Positions 13,701 to 24,789 of a DNA stretch of 64,000 nt are shown piece after piece; positions within the stretch are counted from its first letter, which is position 1; every line of letters starts with the position of its first letter. The notes below the pieces were generated by a model. It had not been told where the DNA came from. It did not search any database and worked only from the letters and a program-made list of their open reading frames with translations. The position numbers and the translations under genes were made by a program. Origin of the DNA: Tipula vernalis (lineage: Eukaryota > Arthropoda > Insecta > Diptera > Tipulidae); the NCBI GenBank assembly GCA_958295665.1, contig OY282558.1:31827045-31891044 (forward strand), given 5' to 3'.

Positions 13701-16700
13701 CGACTGATATCGAAAATCTCCAATAATCTCAACAAGTAATAAAATCTCAAACAAATTCTGTTACATAATACCCAACACCAAGCCAATCTGAAATAAGCTT
13801 AAGAACCTCGAAAATCCTTTTAAATATCGAAAATCTCGATGTATCACTTTAATTCGGTAACATGTCGCATCTGCTACAGCTCTTTACAAATTTAGAGTAT
13901 AAACTCGAATGAACCCAAAAATACACTTTGTGTACAAAATTATTTAATTCACTTTATGGCACGCGTGGAAATTTATATCAATCATTTATAACTTTCCTAC
14001 TTAAGACCATTCTAAAACTGTAATTGAAACAGTTACTCAAACGTTTAACATCCGATTTTAGCACCTAAATGGATATTATCGTATATTTTGTCCAAAATAA
14101 ACTACAGATTCTTGAAATTCACCCGAAAAAACTCACCCGTGATTTTCTAGTGAAATACGTCATATAAGTCGAGAATTTAAATTGTTTTATACCAAATTCA
14201 CCGGCGACTTTTCTCGGTGAATTTCAAGAGTACCGGCACAGGAAGTAGAATGTAACCACAAAAACTAGTACCAGCCACACTTCAAAGTAATTGACCGATT
14301 CGATCGTTTGCCATTAAGGTGGAAGCAGATGTGTATAGCATATCTGCATGTATGATATAGGCAGATCTGTCTACAAATGTGCTACATTTTGCTCTATATT
14401 TGTTAACATTTATTTATTTAGAAATAATGAATTTCCATCCTCCATTATTATGACAATTGTCAGAATTTTTTTATTTTCTGTCAAAATTGATTTCTTTTAC
14501 GTCATATAGCCCACTTATTCGCAGCCAAATTACAAATAGATGCAACTTGCTGCATTTTACTTGGACTTGGATCCGTGCTACCGCTACAAACGTGTTTTTC
14601 AATTTCCGTCCATGAAGATTTCTGCGCATCTGTTTCCAGCAAATAGCAACAATCAGTTCTTTTATTATATTTATTTTTTTAACTGCGCTGAAGCAAAATT
14701 GACTGCAATATCTCGTACTATTTGCAATAAAAGCGCAATTCCAACATAAAATCTATTCAGTTATTTCGTACTCGAATTTATAATATTACCAAAGCCGGTT
14801 AGTATATGAATGCAACACATAAATTGCAAGCGTAAAGAAATTCAGTTCAATAAAGCACGAACAAAAATATTTTTATTTAATTTTACCAACAACATCTTGG
14901 AGAAAGCTGATTAAATGTTACATTAGCTAAATGTTTTGAAGAACCATGATTAACTTGATTAAAAAGCAATATTGTCTGAGGATCCATAACACCATCAAAC
15001 ATCATCAAAAATGTTGAATTAACTGTAACAGAATTATCTTCAATGCTTATCTTGAAAATATCTAATAATCTCGAAACAGAATGAACTCGAATAGTCTGAA
15101 ATATAACCTAACATTAAATAACTCAATACTAAGCAGAATATCGGAAACATAACCCCGAAAAATTCGAATAATGTGAGAATTCTAAAAAAATATCGATAAT
15201 CACAAAAAATTTAGAATTTCCCGAAAAATTGCAATAAGCTCAGGAATCTAAAAAAATCAGGAAATCTCTAAGAATCTCGAATATTCTGAAAAATATAATA
15301 CAGCCATTGTACGGATAGTATCGAAAATATTGAATAATGTCGATATTTTCGAATAACTTCGGTGCCAAACAACTTCTCGCTATTTAAATCCGGAAATCTG
15401 AATAATTCCAAGAATCTCGAAAAAAATTGAAAAAGTCGAAAAATGTATCAAATCCTTAATAATATCGGGTTAATAAAATTCAATGAGAGAAAGTCGATTG
15501 TTACTTTTACGAAGATCTTGAATAAAATTAGAATTCTAGAATAATCTTAAAAATCAATAAATCACTAACAATCTGTAATAAAAAGACATCTCAATACTTA
15601 TCAATTCAAAAGCAGAAAAACCACTTTCTCGGAAAAATAACTGGAAGAAGATGCCAAAACACTTAACGCTACTTAGTCAACAACGGAAATATTGGTTGAT
15701 CCAAATATCTCAAAAATCTCTGATTTCAAGAGTCCCACCGAACCCAATGCTATACGCTTCATGCATTATGATTTTTATTTGTTGTGAGGCTCAATCAACC
15801 ATTTCATTAACATATTTTGAACTAAGGTAACCAATAACTAAGGTATGCCAATAACAAAGTAGAGAATGGTAGTGATGCTAATGATAAAGATTTAATTAAG
15901 TACAGTAATGAAATTGATGACGCCTCCAGAAAATTAATGTTGCGAAGTCGATAAAAAAGAAAAACTGAATTAAAATTTTAAATTTTCTTTCATTCTAATA
16001 ATAACCGAGTATCCCTGCGAGAAATGCCTTCGGCTATTTCAGTAAAGAACCTTTTTGTTATTTTAAAGAAAATCCAAATGTATTTGGAATATGTAAGTTA
16101 AAAGGTTGCTATGAAAATTTAAGACTATTTATTACGGTCCTTTTTACGGTCTATCCAGTCCATTTTTACAATTTTTTTTTATCGTGTGTATGAATGCTTT
16201 CACTTCAAAAAATGTTGGAAAACTTTCCCTCTACACCCACCTACTTAGTCACATTAAAATTCGAACATTATTCACTTACCAATCGATTTCCGAACAAGTT
16301 TGGTAACTTCACAGCGCTGAGCAGTAAACAGTGTTTTTGTGAAGTGATGTCTGTCTCTCTGTATCCTCTCTACAGCACAGATGGTTTAACCTTTAACCAA
16401 TCGAGCTGAAACTTCATAAGCATTAAAGCTTTTTTTCTTAAATTGGTAGGCCCTAAATGTTAAAAAAAAAATTAAAAATTTTACAAAATTTGCTTGATAG
16501 GCTTCTCAAAATTCTCCGTTTATAAAAGAAAGTAGTCGTGTGTTCGCTCACCTCAATTGTTTTATCTGACGTTTATTTTTTTATTACCTCTGGCCGGTCG
16601 GACCATTATAGAAAGTTGGCAATCCTATTCGTACAATACCTTTTGCTGTAAACAATAAAATTTTCTAATTTTAATCACAATAAATAAAAATAAAAATTGG

Positions 16701-19700
16701 TTGTAAAATAAAAAAAGCAAAATTTAAAAATTAAATTCATAAAAATAATAATTCCTCGCGTTTGAGATAAAATAAATTCTATTTTCATATTTACCAAAGC
16801 ACAGATAACTTTTAACCCAAACTTCACATTACGTTTACGTAGGACCATTAGACAATTTTAATAATTCATGGCCTTTATTAAGCTCTGTTTCGGCGATTAT
16901 TAGCCACATTTCATGACACCAAGTAATTTGGGATCAGATCAAAGTTTACATTGAAAACAATAAAACAAAATTTGTTTTGTTCTAAAATTTTGAGATGTGT
17001 GTCGTTTGAATACACACTCTTTTACTGTTTTTTGTTTTTTTTTTTATTAAACCGTAAAAAATACATTGAAAAATAAACAAATTGTACTAGATTGGTTTTC
17101 TTTTACGTAGCGCAGCCTACCGATTCACAGCTAAATTAGAAATAGAGGCAACTTGTATAGTAAAGGATAATGCATGAGTGATGCACGCAGATACGCATTC
17201 AAAACAAATGTGCTGCATGCAGTTTTTTATTTTTTGACGTTTATTTGATACATATTTAATTTTAATAAACAATTGTTTTATATGAATGATACCTTATTTT
17301 GTCACAAGTTAATTAATTTGTATCCTCCGTTTTGGCACTTTTCACACAAAATAATTGATTGAAAAAACAGAAAAATTACACAAATTGTACTAGATTTGTT
17401 TACTTTTACGTAATGTAGCCTACCGATGTGCAGCAAAATTAGAAATCGACTTGTGTTTCGTTCCTTATAAAGTACATAGTACATTTTTATCCTTAAATAA
17501 ATTCGCATTTTATTAATCGCATTAATTGAATTTACTTAACCGCTGACACTAATGGATTATAGCTGGAGCATTAAATTTCCAAATTTTTGTTTCTTGTCTA
17601 TTTATATAGCAAATTTAGTTATTGACGATTTTAAAATCATAATTGAATCATTAAGGTAAGTGAGTTCAAATACTCGATAGTGTACAATACATACTGCAAT
17701 GTTTACTTAAATCAGCGTGATAATCTGGCTCAATTTTTAAAAACCCCTTATATCTGTAAAGTTAAAATCTATAATTACTAAAATGCACGAAACCTGTCTA
17801 TAACCGGTATGATTACGTTTACCAAATCAAAATTTCCAATCTTATCCAAATTCCCTACATAAAAATACTACCAACTTCTGTATCATCGAGCAATAATATA
17901 AAAGGCATGTGGTTGATATCATCAATCGCAAACCGCACAATTCACACACATCAAACTTCAATAGCGCATGTTTCTATACCAAAAAAACTATATCTTGTAA
18001 CCAAAATTGGCATAGAGCACAATCAAAATCCATAAAAAACATGAAATAAATTCTAATATTCTAAATACATTTGTTGTGTTTTAATTAACAAAAACAAAAT
18101 TAGTACAGTCTAGAACTAACCTAAAACCATTCAACCAGCCCTGCTACAAAACCAGGTTTTGAATATACATACTATATACCTAAATATTAAAAGCTTAACC
18201 CTAGTTTAACTAAATTCTAATGTATAATAATTAATATGTTTCTCTACTGTAGACTTACCATTACTGTATTTTATAAATTATATTACGTTAACACGCACAC
18301 ACAGCTTTAGCTTTATCACAATTTTTTCTAATTTCTAATCAAATAAATTACAAATTATTAATAATAAAATGTTAACAAATGATTTTATTATTAAATTTAG
18401 AACAAATACTAGAACACGCGGAGGATCCCATTATAATACTCAGTCTGATCAATCATCAACTGTTAATTCGAATCGAGGAACTCATCCACCGTAAGTACAG
18501 TTCATGCGCAATTTATCATACGAATATTTTGATATATTTGGAAATTACAATTTTGTAGACGTGCCCGACCAACATTGAAACCATCTCAAACGATTGTATC
18601 GAAGGCACAAGAATTTGTCGACATTTATAGATTCCCGCCAACCCGACCAGATCCAGTATATCCACAACCAACTGTTGACAAGACAGCAGCTAAATGCCGT
18701 AAAGATGTTTGTCTACTACCCGATTGTTATTGTGGAGGAAAAGAAATTCCAGGTAAGATAGCCGCGACACAAAATACATAGATTCGAATACTCGAATGAA
18801 ATGTTTAAATAATTTGTATTTTATTTAAAATTCGGCCCCCTAAAGGTAATTTAGAAAAAACTGAAACACCACAGATAATACTTTTAACATTTGATGACGC
18901 CATCAATGAAATTAACAAGAATATTTATTCTGAGCTATTTCATGTGGGTCGTAAAAATCCCAATGGATGTAATATTTCGGCTACATTTTATGTATCACAT
19001 GAGTGGACCGATTACACATATGTACAAGATATGTATGCCGTTGGGCATGAGATGGCATCACACACGGTTTCGTAAGTTACTGCGCGCGTATGCCTAGAAA
19101 TTAATAGGTTCGGTTCGAAATGGGGATCGCAATAACATATTCTACGCCATCATACATACTGTGTTTAATGTCTGATTCTCTTTATTATTTGCATTTTTTT
19201 TTTACAGCTAAACTACATAATTATTTTCGTTTATGAATAACATAATGTGTATATCTAATTTATTTTCTATTTTCATTTCATTTCATTTTATTGAAAAAAA
19301 AAAACATTTTTAAAACCATAAAATTTTGACAAAAACAAAAAAGCTGAACTTCCCGTGGAAGAAGTACCCCAAATTATATTACTGACATTTGACGACTCTG
19401 TAAACGATTTGAATAAACAGCTCTATCAAGATCTATTTGAAAAGGGACGTGTCAATCCAAATGGTTGCCCAATTGGTGCAACCTTCTATGTATCACATGA
19501 ATGGACCGATTATAGTCAAGTACAAAATTTGTATTCAGATGGACATGAAATTGCGTCACATACAGTCTCGTAAGTTTTTAGTTTTTTTTAGATCTAGTTT
19601 GGAATAAAATTCAACACTTTAAACACACACAAGTAGTTATATATATATATACAATATACAACCAATTAAATAAAGAAAGCACATCCTGGAAATAAAATTC

Positions 19701-20736
19701 CCAGCACTAAATGCCTTATATGCATTCCTTTGTACTTAAATCCTGTACAGTTCATTTTATTATAACACAACTAACTTTCCTATTTATTTACTAACCTGGC
19801 TGATGACTTCGAGATGAACATAAAACTAAAATAAATATTTATCATCCTCGCAAATATTTAGACATAGTTTTGGTGAACAATTCTCACAGCGGAAATGGAC
19901 CCGTGAAATTGCCGGACAACGTGAAATTTTGGCTGCTTATGGCGGAGTAAAATTAGAAGATGTTCGTGGCATGCGCGCTCCATTCTTATCGATTGGTGGC
20001 AATAAAATGTTCAAAATGTTGTACGATTCTAACTTTACATACGACTCTTCCATGCCAATCTATGAAAATCGTCCACCAAGTTGGCCATATACATTAGACT
20101 ACAAAATATTCCATGACTGTATGATACCGCCGTGTCCGACACGCAGCTATCCCGGAGTTTGGGAAGTACCTATGGTAATGTGGCAAGATTTGAACGGTGG
20201 ACGTTGTAGTATGGGTGATGCTTGTTCTAATCCACCAGATGCCGAAGGTGTTACAAAAATGTTGATGAAAAATTTCGATCGTCATTATTCAACAAATCGT
20301 GCTCCACTTGGTTTGTATTATCATGCTGCATGGTTTACACAGCCTCATCACAAATCAGGTTTTATCGAATTTTTGGACACCATCAACGCAATGAAAGATG
20401 TATGGATTGTGACAAATTGGCAAGCGCTACAATGGGTACGCGATCCAACACCAATTTCACGGATGGGCTCATTCCAACCGTTCCAGTGCAATTATCAGGT
20501 GAGTTATGGACTTATTTTATTTACCCAACCGATTTTTAAAACAAATTTATTTAAAGGATCGTCCAAAACGTTGCAACAATCCAAAAGTATGTAATCTATG
20601 GCACAAATCAGGTGTACGCTATATGCGTACATGCCAACCATGTCCTGATATCTACCCATGGACAGGAAAATCTGGCATCCGATCATCACGCGTCGACAAC
20701 GAAATTGATGAGGAAGTTAAGCCAACAACCAATTAA
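3947..20736 (+). CDS. Cda5: Chitin deacetylase 5-like protein (chitin-binding domain, mucin-like linker, deacetylase domain), 5' partial
   Basis: Secreted enzyme family that N-deacetylates chitin in cuticle or other extracellular matrix. Frame-consistent exons: 3947-4727, 4806-6851, 7027-7205, 7271-7491, 7556-7605, 7791-8006, 8783-11593, 18401-18490, 18559-18752, then either 18846-19071 or 19344-19569, then 19862-20498 and 20557-20736 (TAA). Using one alternative exon, the visible part encodes about 2542 residues. A six-Cys peritrophin-A domain lies near residues 40-95, followed by about 2000 residues of Thr/Pro/Ser/Gln-rich linker. The last ~410 residues hold the KCRKDVCLLPDCYCGG entry motif and the deacetylase motifs TFDD, SHTVSH, RAPF, DSSMP and YYHAAWF. 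The first visible exon needs one base from an upstream exon, so the signal peptide is not seen. The gene assignment rests on the CBD plus CDA architecture and on neighbouring Ir21a. It could be named differently in other insects, but the CDA family is secure. Confidence 0.9.
4806..11593 (+). CDS. Cda5: Cda5 linker exon block (mucin-like, low complexity)
   Basis: Six exons: 4806-6851, 7027-7205, 7271-7491, 7556-7605 (50 nt), 7791-8006 and 8783-11593. They encode Thr/Pro runs (poly-Thr from ACN repeats near 5770, 7940, 10425 and 11250), acidic D/E/Y patches and Asn-rich segments. The Thr/Pro runs are expected to be heavily O-glycosylated and extended, holding the deacetylase away from the chitin-binding domain. 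The unit 7027-7605 joins in frame only if the exon ending at 7491 uses its upstream donor CAG|GTAAAA. The 2811-nt exon at 8783 is open throughout, well upstream of its first ATG. Confidence 0.85.
12689..13303. mobile_element. 615-bp non-autonomous TIR element inside the Cda5 intron
   Basis: Terminal inverted repeats of about 40 bp: the left end starts AGGTGCTATTCCACT and continues into ATTGACTGATAGTAAAA, and the right end is its near reverse complement ending AGTGGAATAGCACCT. Both sides are flanked by TTA (12686-12688 and 13304-13306). A 3-bp TTA duplication is typical of PIF/Harbinger elements; that assignment is inference. A smaller inverted pair, AGTGTGACTGC/GCAGTCACACT, lies inside near 12815-12865. 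No transposase is present, so it would have been mobilised in trans. Confidence 0.65.
13440..15740. repeat. Degenerate AT-rich repeat field built on TCTCGAAAAATC-like units
   Basis: Two clusters (about 13440-13900 and 15040-15740) are dense in variants of AATCTCGAAAATCT, AATAATCTCGAA and TATCGAAAATAT in the same orientation. The phrase CAGCTCTTTACAAATTT recurs at about 13471 and 13879. Unit length is not constant, so this looks like an old, decayed satellite or simple-sequence expansion rather than a clean tandem array. Confidence 0.5.
14492..14554 (+). repeat. Dispersed repeat family, copy 1
   Basis: Contains TTTTACGT, then TAGCCCAC, CGCAGC, AAATTA, AAATAGATGCAACTTG. The same order of motifs is found at 17077-17157 and 17380-17453. 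It is probably a fragment of an interspersed element; the neighbouring text AAATGTGCTACAT (14376) also has a counterpart, AAATGTGCTGCAT, near 17205. Confidence 0.5.
17077..17157 (+). repeat. Dispersed repeat family, copy 2
   Basis: AAATTGTACTAGATT followed by TTTTACGTAGCGCAGCCTAC, CAGCTAAATTAGAAATAG and CAACTTG. This is the best-preserved match to the copy 300 bp downstream, with which it forms a direct repeat. Confidence 0.55.
17380..17453 (+). repeat. Dispersed repeat family, copy 3
   Basis: AAATTGTACTAGATTTG, then TTTTACGTAATGTAGCCTAC, CAGCAAAATTAGAAATCG and ACTTG. It is a direct repeat of the 17077 copy. The phrase AAATTGTACTAGATT also recurs near 37907. Confidence 0.55.
18846..19071 (+). 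CDS. Cda5: Cda5 alternative catalytic exon A
   Basis: A 226-nt exon carrying PQIILLTFDDAINEINK, a GRKNPNGCNISATFYVSHEW stretch and GHEMASHTVS. It supplies the Asp pair of the first metal/catalytic motif (TFDD) and the first His of SHTVSH. The exon is entered after one codon base and leaves after two, exactly like exon B. The donor is TC|GTAAGT. The acceptor context (CCCCCTAAAG) is short on pyrimidines. The preceding intron is only 93 nt. It encodes about 75 residues and is closely similar to exon B, so one arose by tandem duplication. Confidence 0.88.
19344..19569 (+). CDS. Cda5: Cda5 alternative catalytic exon B
   Basis: Also 226 nt with identical phases and the same GTAAGT donor. It carries PQIILLTFDDSVNDLNK, GRVNPNGCPIGATFYVSHEW and GHEIASHTVS. 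Differences from exon A cluster in the segments after TFDD (AINEINKNIY versus SVNDLNKQLY), at NIS/PIG and at TYVQDM/SQVQNL, which could tune substrate contacts. The acceptor is preceded by an A-rich stretch (AAAAACAAAAAAG) with no polypyrimidine tract, suggesting a regulated weak site. Joining A directly to B would break the frame, so a transcript should use one or the other. Confidence 0.88.
19862..20736 (+). CDS. Cda5: Cda5 constant C-terminal deacetylase exons
   Basis: Two exons, 19862-20498 and 20557-20736, separated by a 58-nt intron. The first begins with the second half of the His motif (SHSFGEQF) and contains RGMRAPF, YDSSMP, PGVWEVPMVMWQDL and LGLYYHAAWF, matching the remaining motifs of the family 4 carbohydrate esterase fold. 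The second adds a Cys-rich tail (RCNNPKVC, MRTCQPCPDIYPW) and stops at TAA 20734-20736. Confidence 0.92.
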
Positions 20737-20757
20737 GCTGTAACTTGATAAAATTTT

Positions 20758-20763
20758 AATAAA
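20758..20763 (+). terminator. Cda5: Cda5 polyadenylation signal
   Basis: AATAAA, 22 nt after the Cda5 stop; a second AATAAA lies at 20793-20798. Either could serve; the surroundings are AT-rich, so chance occurrence cannot be excluded. Confidence 0.5.
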
Positions 20764-21506
20764 TTTATTATTTATTATTTATAATTTAAAGAAATAAAAC
20801 AAAACAAGAAAAAAAAATATTTAATTAAGAAATAATTAAGAACAAAATTTGGATACAACTTTTAAAAAAATTATATGAACATTTCACTGTCTTGGAAAAC
20901 CACCGTAAAATTTCTGGAACAAAATTTGTTTACTAAGCTAAAATTATAAAATTTGTGTTCCTTTATATGAAACAAAAAAAAATTATAAATTATAATTAAT
21001 CATTAAATATATATGTATTTTAATTTATGTTATTAAGGTGTCTTATACATAAATTGATGTATTACATACCTTTATAACATAATATTAAAAGCAACGTAAT
21101 AATTTAATTTATGAAATAAATTAGCACAAGGTGATAAATATAAATAAATAAATAAAAAACAATAAAAAATTTAAAAAAATAATTAAATATTGTAAATAAT
21201 TTTCAAAATTAAATTATATAATTTGCCTTATAATAATTTTATTTTTTATGCATCTTCTCCATTCTTTGTAATTATAATTATATTGTAATAATTATATTTT
21301 TAATTAGAAATATGAACAACATAATTTAATTTTTTATGAATGATTTTTATAATTTTTATTCTAACCGTTTGTCTGCCAATTTCATATTTTATTGTAGCCA
21401 TCATTCATAGAAATTAATTTTAAAATTATAATAAATTCAATATTTTGTTTATACATAATTTAATATTGTAATTAAAAAACATTTAAAAATAAATAAAAAT
21501 TGTAGT
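20764..21506. other. AT-rich gap between the 3' ends of Cda5 and Ir21a
   Basis: Nothing but AT-rich, homopolymer-rich sequence. It should hold the 3' untranslated ends of the two convergent genes. Confidence 0.6.
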
Positions 21507-21512
21507 TTTATT
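21507..21512 (-). terminator. Ir21a: Ir21a polyadenylation signal
   Basis: AATAAA on the minus strand, 57 nt beyond the Ir21a stop. It is plausible by position only. Confidence 0.45.
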
Positions 21513-21568
21513 TCTCTACAATTATAGCGACAAAATTAGATTACATGTTAGCATTTAGGGGCACAAAC

Positions 21569-24255
21569 CTAACAAATGTTTGGGTCATCGCAATAAACAA
21601 TTTTCTCGCCAAAACTATCTTCAACATTGACGAGAAATGGTGTTGGTGGACGATTTATTTCAACTTTCAAAAATTTCTCGTTTTCCAGATTTTCATGAAC
21701 TCTTTTATCGACTTGCACATATTTCTCCTCATCCTTGGTATACTTCTTACTCAGATGATGTGCCACATCAGAATCCAAAAGCAATTCTCCATCGACCACA
21801 ACAAATGATGAATGTCTTCGATTAGGGCCATCATGCAACTCTTTCAATATGTTCTTGTGAATTATTTCTTCAAACACAGACGAACTTCTAGAATGATGGG
21901 TTCGTCGACGTGTAAGACGTTCATGTTCTGGAGGCGCTGTAGGCGGATTCACGTCATTCGTCTCTGGATCGATTTCAATTCTTAAACTAGGAGTTGATGA
22001 TATACCAGTTGGTGGTGTTTGTAAGGAATTTGGATTAAATGAACTCATTGTCGCTATATCGGAATCGTCGGTACCTCGATTTTTTATAAATTCTCGACAA
22101 CGATTGGTACACCCACCAACCCATTCGGATATTAAAACACTACCGGCTATAACAAATCCGATTCCAAGTAATAGAAACATACCTTCAGTGTCGGCTAACG
22201 TTAGACCACGTTCTTCTTGTTGGGCTATTCGTTTTGTTGCCCCTTTAGATGCTTGTAATAAGCGGCCGCTAGATGAACGCTGCATTGACCATGATACATC
22301 AGTTACCAATTTCTCCATCAATCCGCTCGACTGAAATCGCAATATGGCATCGTTGAATCGTTCTTTATAAACAGAGTTCTTCGGAAATGAAAATGAAACG
22401 CCAAAAAATGAAAAACACTCATCACTAATATGAAGAGCTGACCGTTTTCCAATTTCTCTGTAATTGGAAATGGCGTTAATCGCAAAATCTAGACACATTA
22501 TACAAAATGTTACATACTTAGCCGAAAAGTTGGACTGTACGATGTATGACAGCTGAGATTTTGACCCCAAAAATGCGTAAGACCAGAAAAAAGCTTTCGT
22601 CACATTACTCAATCCTTCCTCCACATTTACTACAAATTCCAAATTTTTCAGCAATTTGGCCGTTTGCTTATGAGTTGAATTGACAAACCAACGTTCCCAT
22701 CCATCACGATCAAGTGTTCCGATTCGATAGAATCCCCAAAGTAACTGATCTATACTATCGACTGTTTCAGGAAATACAGGAATCGTAACAAACGCAATAA
22801 TAGATCCAGTATAGCAAGCTGTGATGATAATCGTAAATATCCAATACCATCCAATTAGCATTCGGGTAGATGTCTTCTTAGTATTACTCCAAGAATTTGC
22901 ACCCGTAAATGTTAAACTATTTGTAAACGTGCCGAACACATACCAAAACATGTTTTCAATTTCGCCGAAATTCCCAATCAAATGCTTAAGTGTTAACTTA
23001 TTGGAATAAGTTAGAGGGAATATCGCTAAAATGTATGCGGCAGTAAGTGCAACCCAAACGGGCCATTGAAATGGGCCCATAATTGCACGATATCTTGATA
23101 AAGCTTTTGACGTTAATGTAATAAATGCAGCACAATCGGTCGAATGAGCTACCGATAAATCTGTTAATTCGGATCGATCCTTAGTCACATAAATCCCTGA
23201 CATACCAATATCGGCACGGCCCCTTTTAACCTCCTCAACAACTGAATCACCGGCCCTAGAATATACTAAATTAAAAAATTAAATGGGAAATATTATGATT
23301 CTTACCCAAGTTTAAGATTAAAAGGCTCCACAATCTCAAATGTAAAGTTTAACATTTTTCCAAAATGACTGAGCAGACGATACTCGATTCCATCCCATTT
23401 GATTTCTTCTTGACCCACATTGTTGGTCGACCGCTTTCGAAATATGAACGGATGTTGATTGGCTGCAGCAACAATAAATCGATGACTCGAAAAACCTTGT
23501 TTCAATTTAGTAGGAAATAAATTAACATGAGGTCGTGATAATCGCCCATTGATCCAACTGGTTAGTACAACCGGTTTATTTGAGCCGAGACCATCCGTAT
23601 ACAATAGGTGGGTATATAGTACATAAGGCCGTTCCTTAGTCCTATCGGATGAATATGATTCACCAATGACCAGCAAATTTATGATATCACTCGATAGTGG
23701 TGACGCCAAAAATTCTTGTAATTTCCATTGCGATGAACGCGGTACTATAAGCACTTTATTCGTAGTTTGTGGCCCAATAATTTTACGCGTATGCAACGGA
23801 TCCTCGATAAATAGAATAAAATTTCGACAACTCGAATCGACCGGTATTAAAATCTTACGATTCTCAATCGTATGATTCTTGGTGATTGCACCATGTAAGT
23901 AACTGGTTGGAAATTTTTTAAATAAATATTGTAGTATTTGATTGTCCACACGCAGAACATACTGATCGTATAGGATCAGTGGCACACAGTCAGTAAAATA
24001 TTTTTCAATCACCTTTAACAGAAGTGTGACCAATGAAACGGTTTGATCAAATTCTGCTAATTTATCGGTTTCAAAATTTCGATGCCATATCTCACGCTGG
24101 GTCTTAGGCTTACCACGAAATGTTGGATCTACATATCGTTTGACGGTACGTTTTAAACAAAGAGGCTCATCGTAGGATATATTTTCACTTGTTTCAATTA
24201 ATGTTATAAAAGTTATTGTAAAAATGACTATGATTATTATTAATTTAATCCACAT
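21569..24255 (-). CDS. Ir21a: Ionotropic receptor 21a-like (IR21a)
   Basis: Variant ionotropic glutamate receptor. In flies Ir21a works with Ir25a and Ir93a as a cooling sensor, and in mosquitoes it contributes to heat seeking (family knowledge). Two exons, 24255-23306 and 23255-21569, are joined across a 50-nt intron after a GG base pair; total about 878 residues, the usual Ir21a size. A hydrophobic signal peptide starts MWIKLIIIIVIFTITF. The first ligand-binding half ends in GRADIGMSGIYVTKDR near residues 327-344. M1 is WPVWVALTAAYILAIFPL (~381-398). The pore region follows (~418-440). M3 contains TACYTGSIIAFVTIPVFPET (~462-481), where glutamate receptors carry SYTANLAAF. M4 is GMFLLLGIGFVIAGSVLISE (~675-694). 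A cytoplasmic tail of ~185 residues follows. The FPETVDSIDQLLWGF and GTLDRDGWERWF stretches match my memory of Ir21a. Its 3' end faces that of Cda5. Confidence 0.85.
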
Positions 24256-24789
24256 TTTGGTTTTAGGACGGTCGAACTTTAATTGAAAATTATTTCAATT
24301 GGGAACTTTCTTTATATAGAATTTCTGTGGAAAATGAGGGAAATGTAATTTTTAATTATAAAATATTTTATTTAGAAATGTCAGCGGGAACACCTGCACA
24401 TAAAATATGATGGAATTTTATCGATTTAAATTTTGTGCTACGACTCACCAGTGATTATTAAGTTTTGTAATATACTGCTAATTAAAGTGGGTATCCTTTT
24501 CTGAATTGCCGCTAGGATATTGATTCCAGTCAATCATCTTATTTACTTAAAGTATATTTTAAATCTGTTGGAAAACCTACCTCTGAGCATTATGAGCTTA
24601 ATCAACAGATAGCCAATTACAAAATATTCCACTACTATCAGTAGAATAATTTTTAATTCAAGGAAGCAATTTGGTTTGGAACTTTACCAAATTCATCGTC
24701 AGTTAACAGTAAAAAAAAAATAAAAAATGTTGGTGACCATTTTGCCTTTTAGCACAAATTCTGTATTGTAGCACAACAATTATAGCCAA
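24256..24789. other. Upstream flank of Ir21a, nothing recognised
   Basis: AT-rich sequence with no supported gene. It should contain the Ir21a promoter; a TATATA run lies about 60 bp upstream of the start codon on the minus strand (TATATAGAATTT near 24312-24323 on the plus strand), which is only suggestive. Confidence 0.4.

Larger units (their letters stand above)
11594..18400 (+). other. Cda5: Large Cda5 intron with repeats
   Basis: A 6.8-kb intron between the 2811-nt linker exon and a 90-nt exon; the donor is GAG|GTACAG and the acceptor ATTTAG|AAC. It contains the 615-bp TIR element, the CTCGAAAATC-rich degenerate stretches, three copies of a short dispersed repeat, and a segment near 16330-16410 with a CTGTCTCTCTGT run and AACCAATCGAGCTGAAAC, reminiscent of retroelement ends. 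I see no convincing further exon. Confidence 0.6.
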
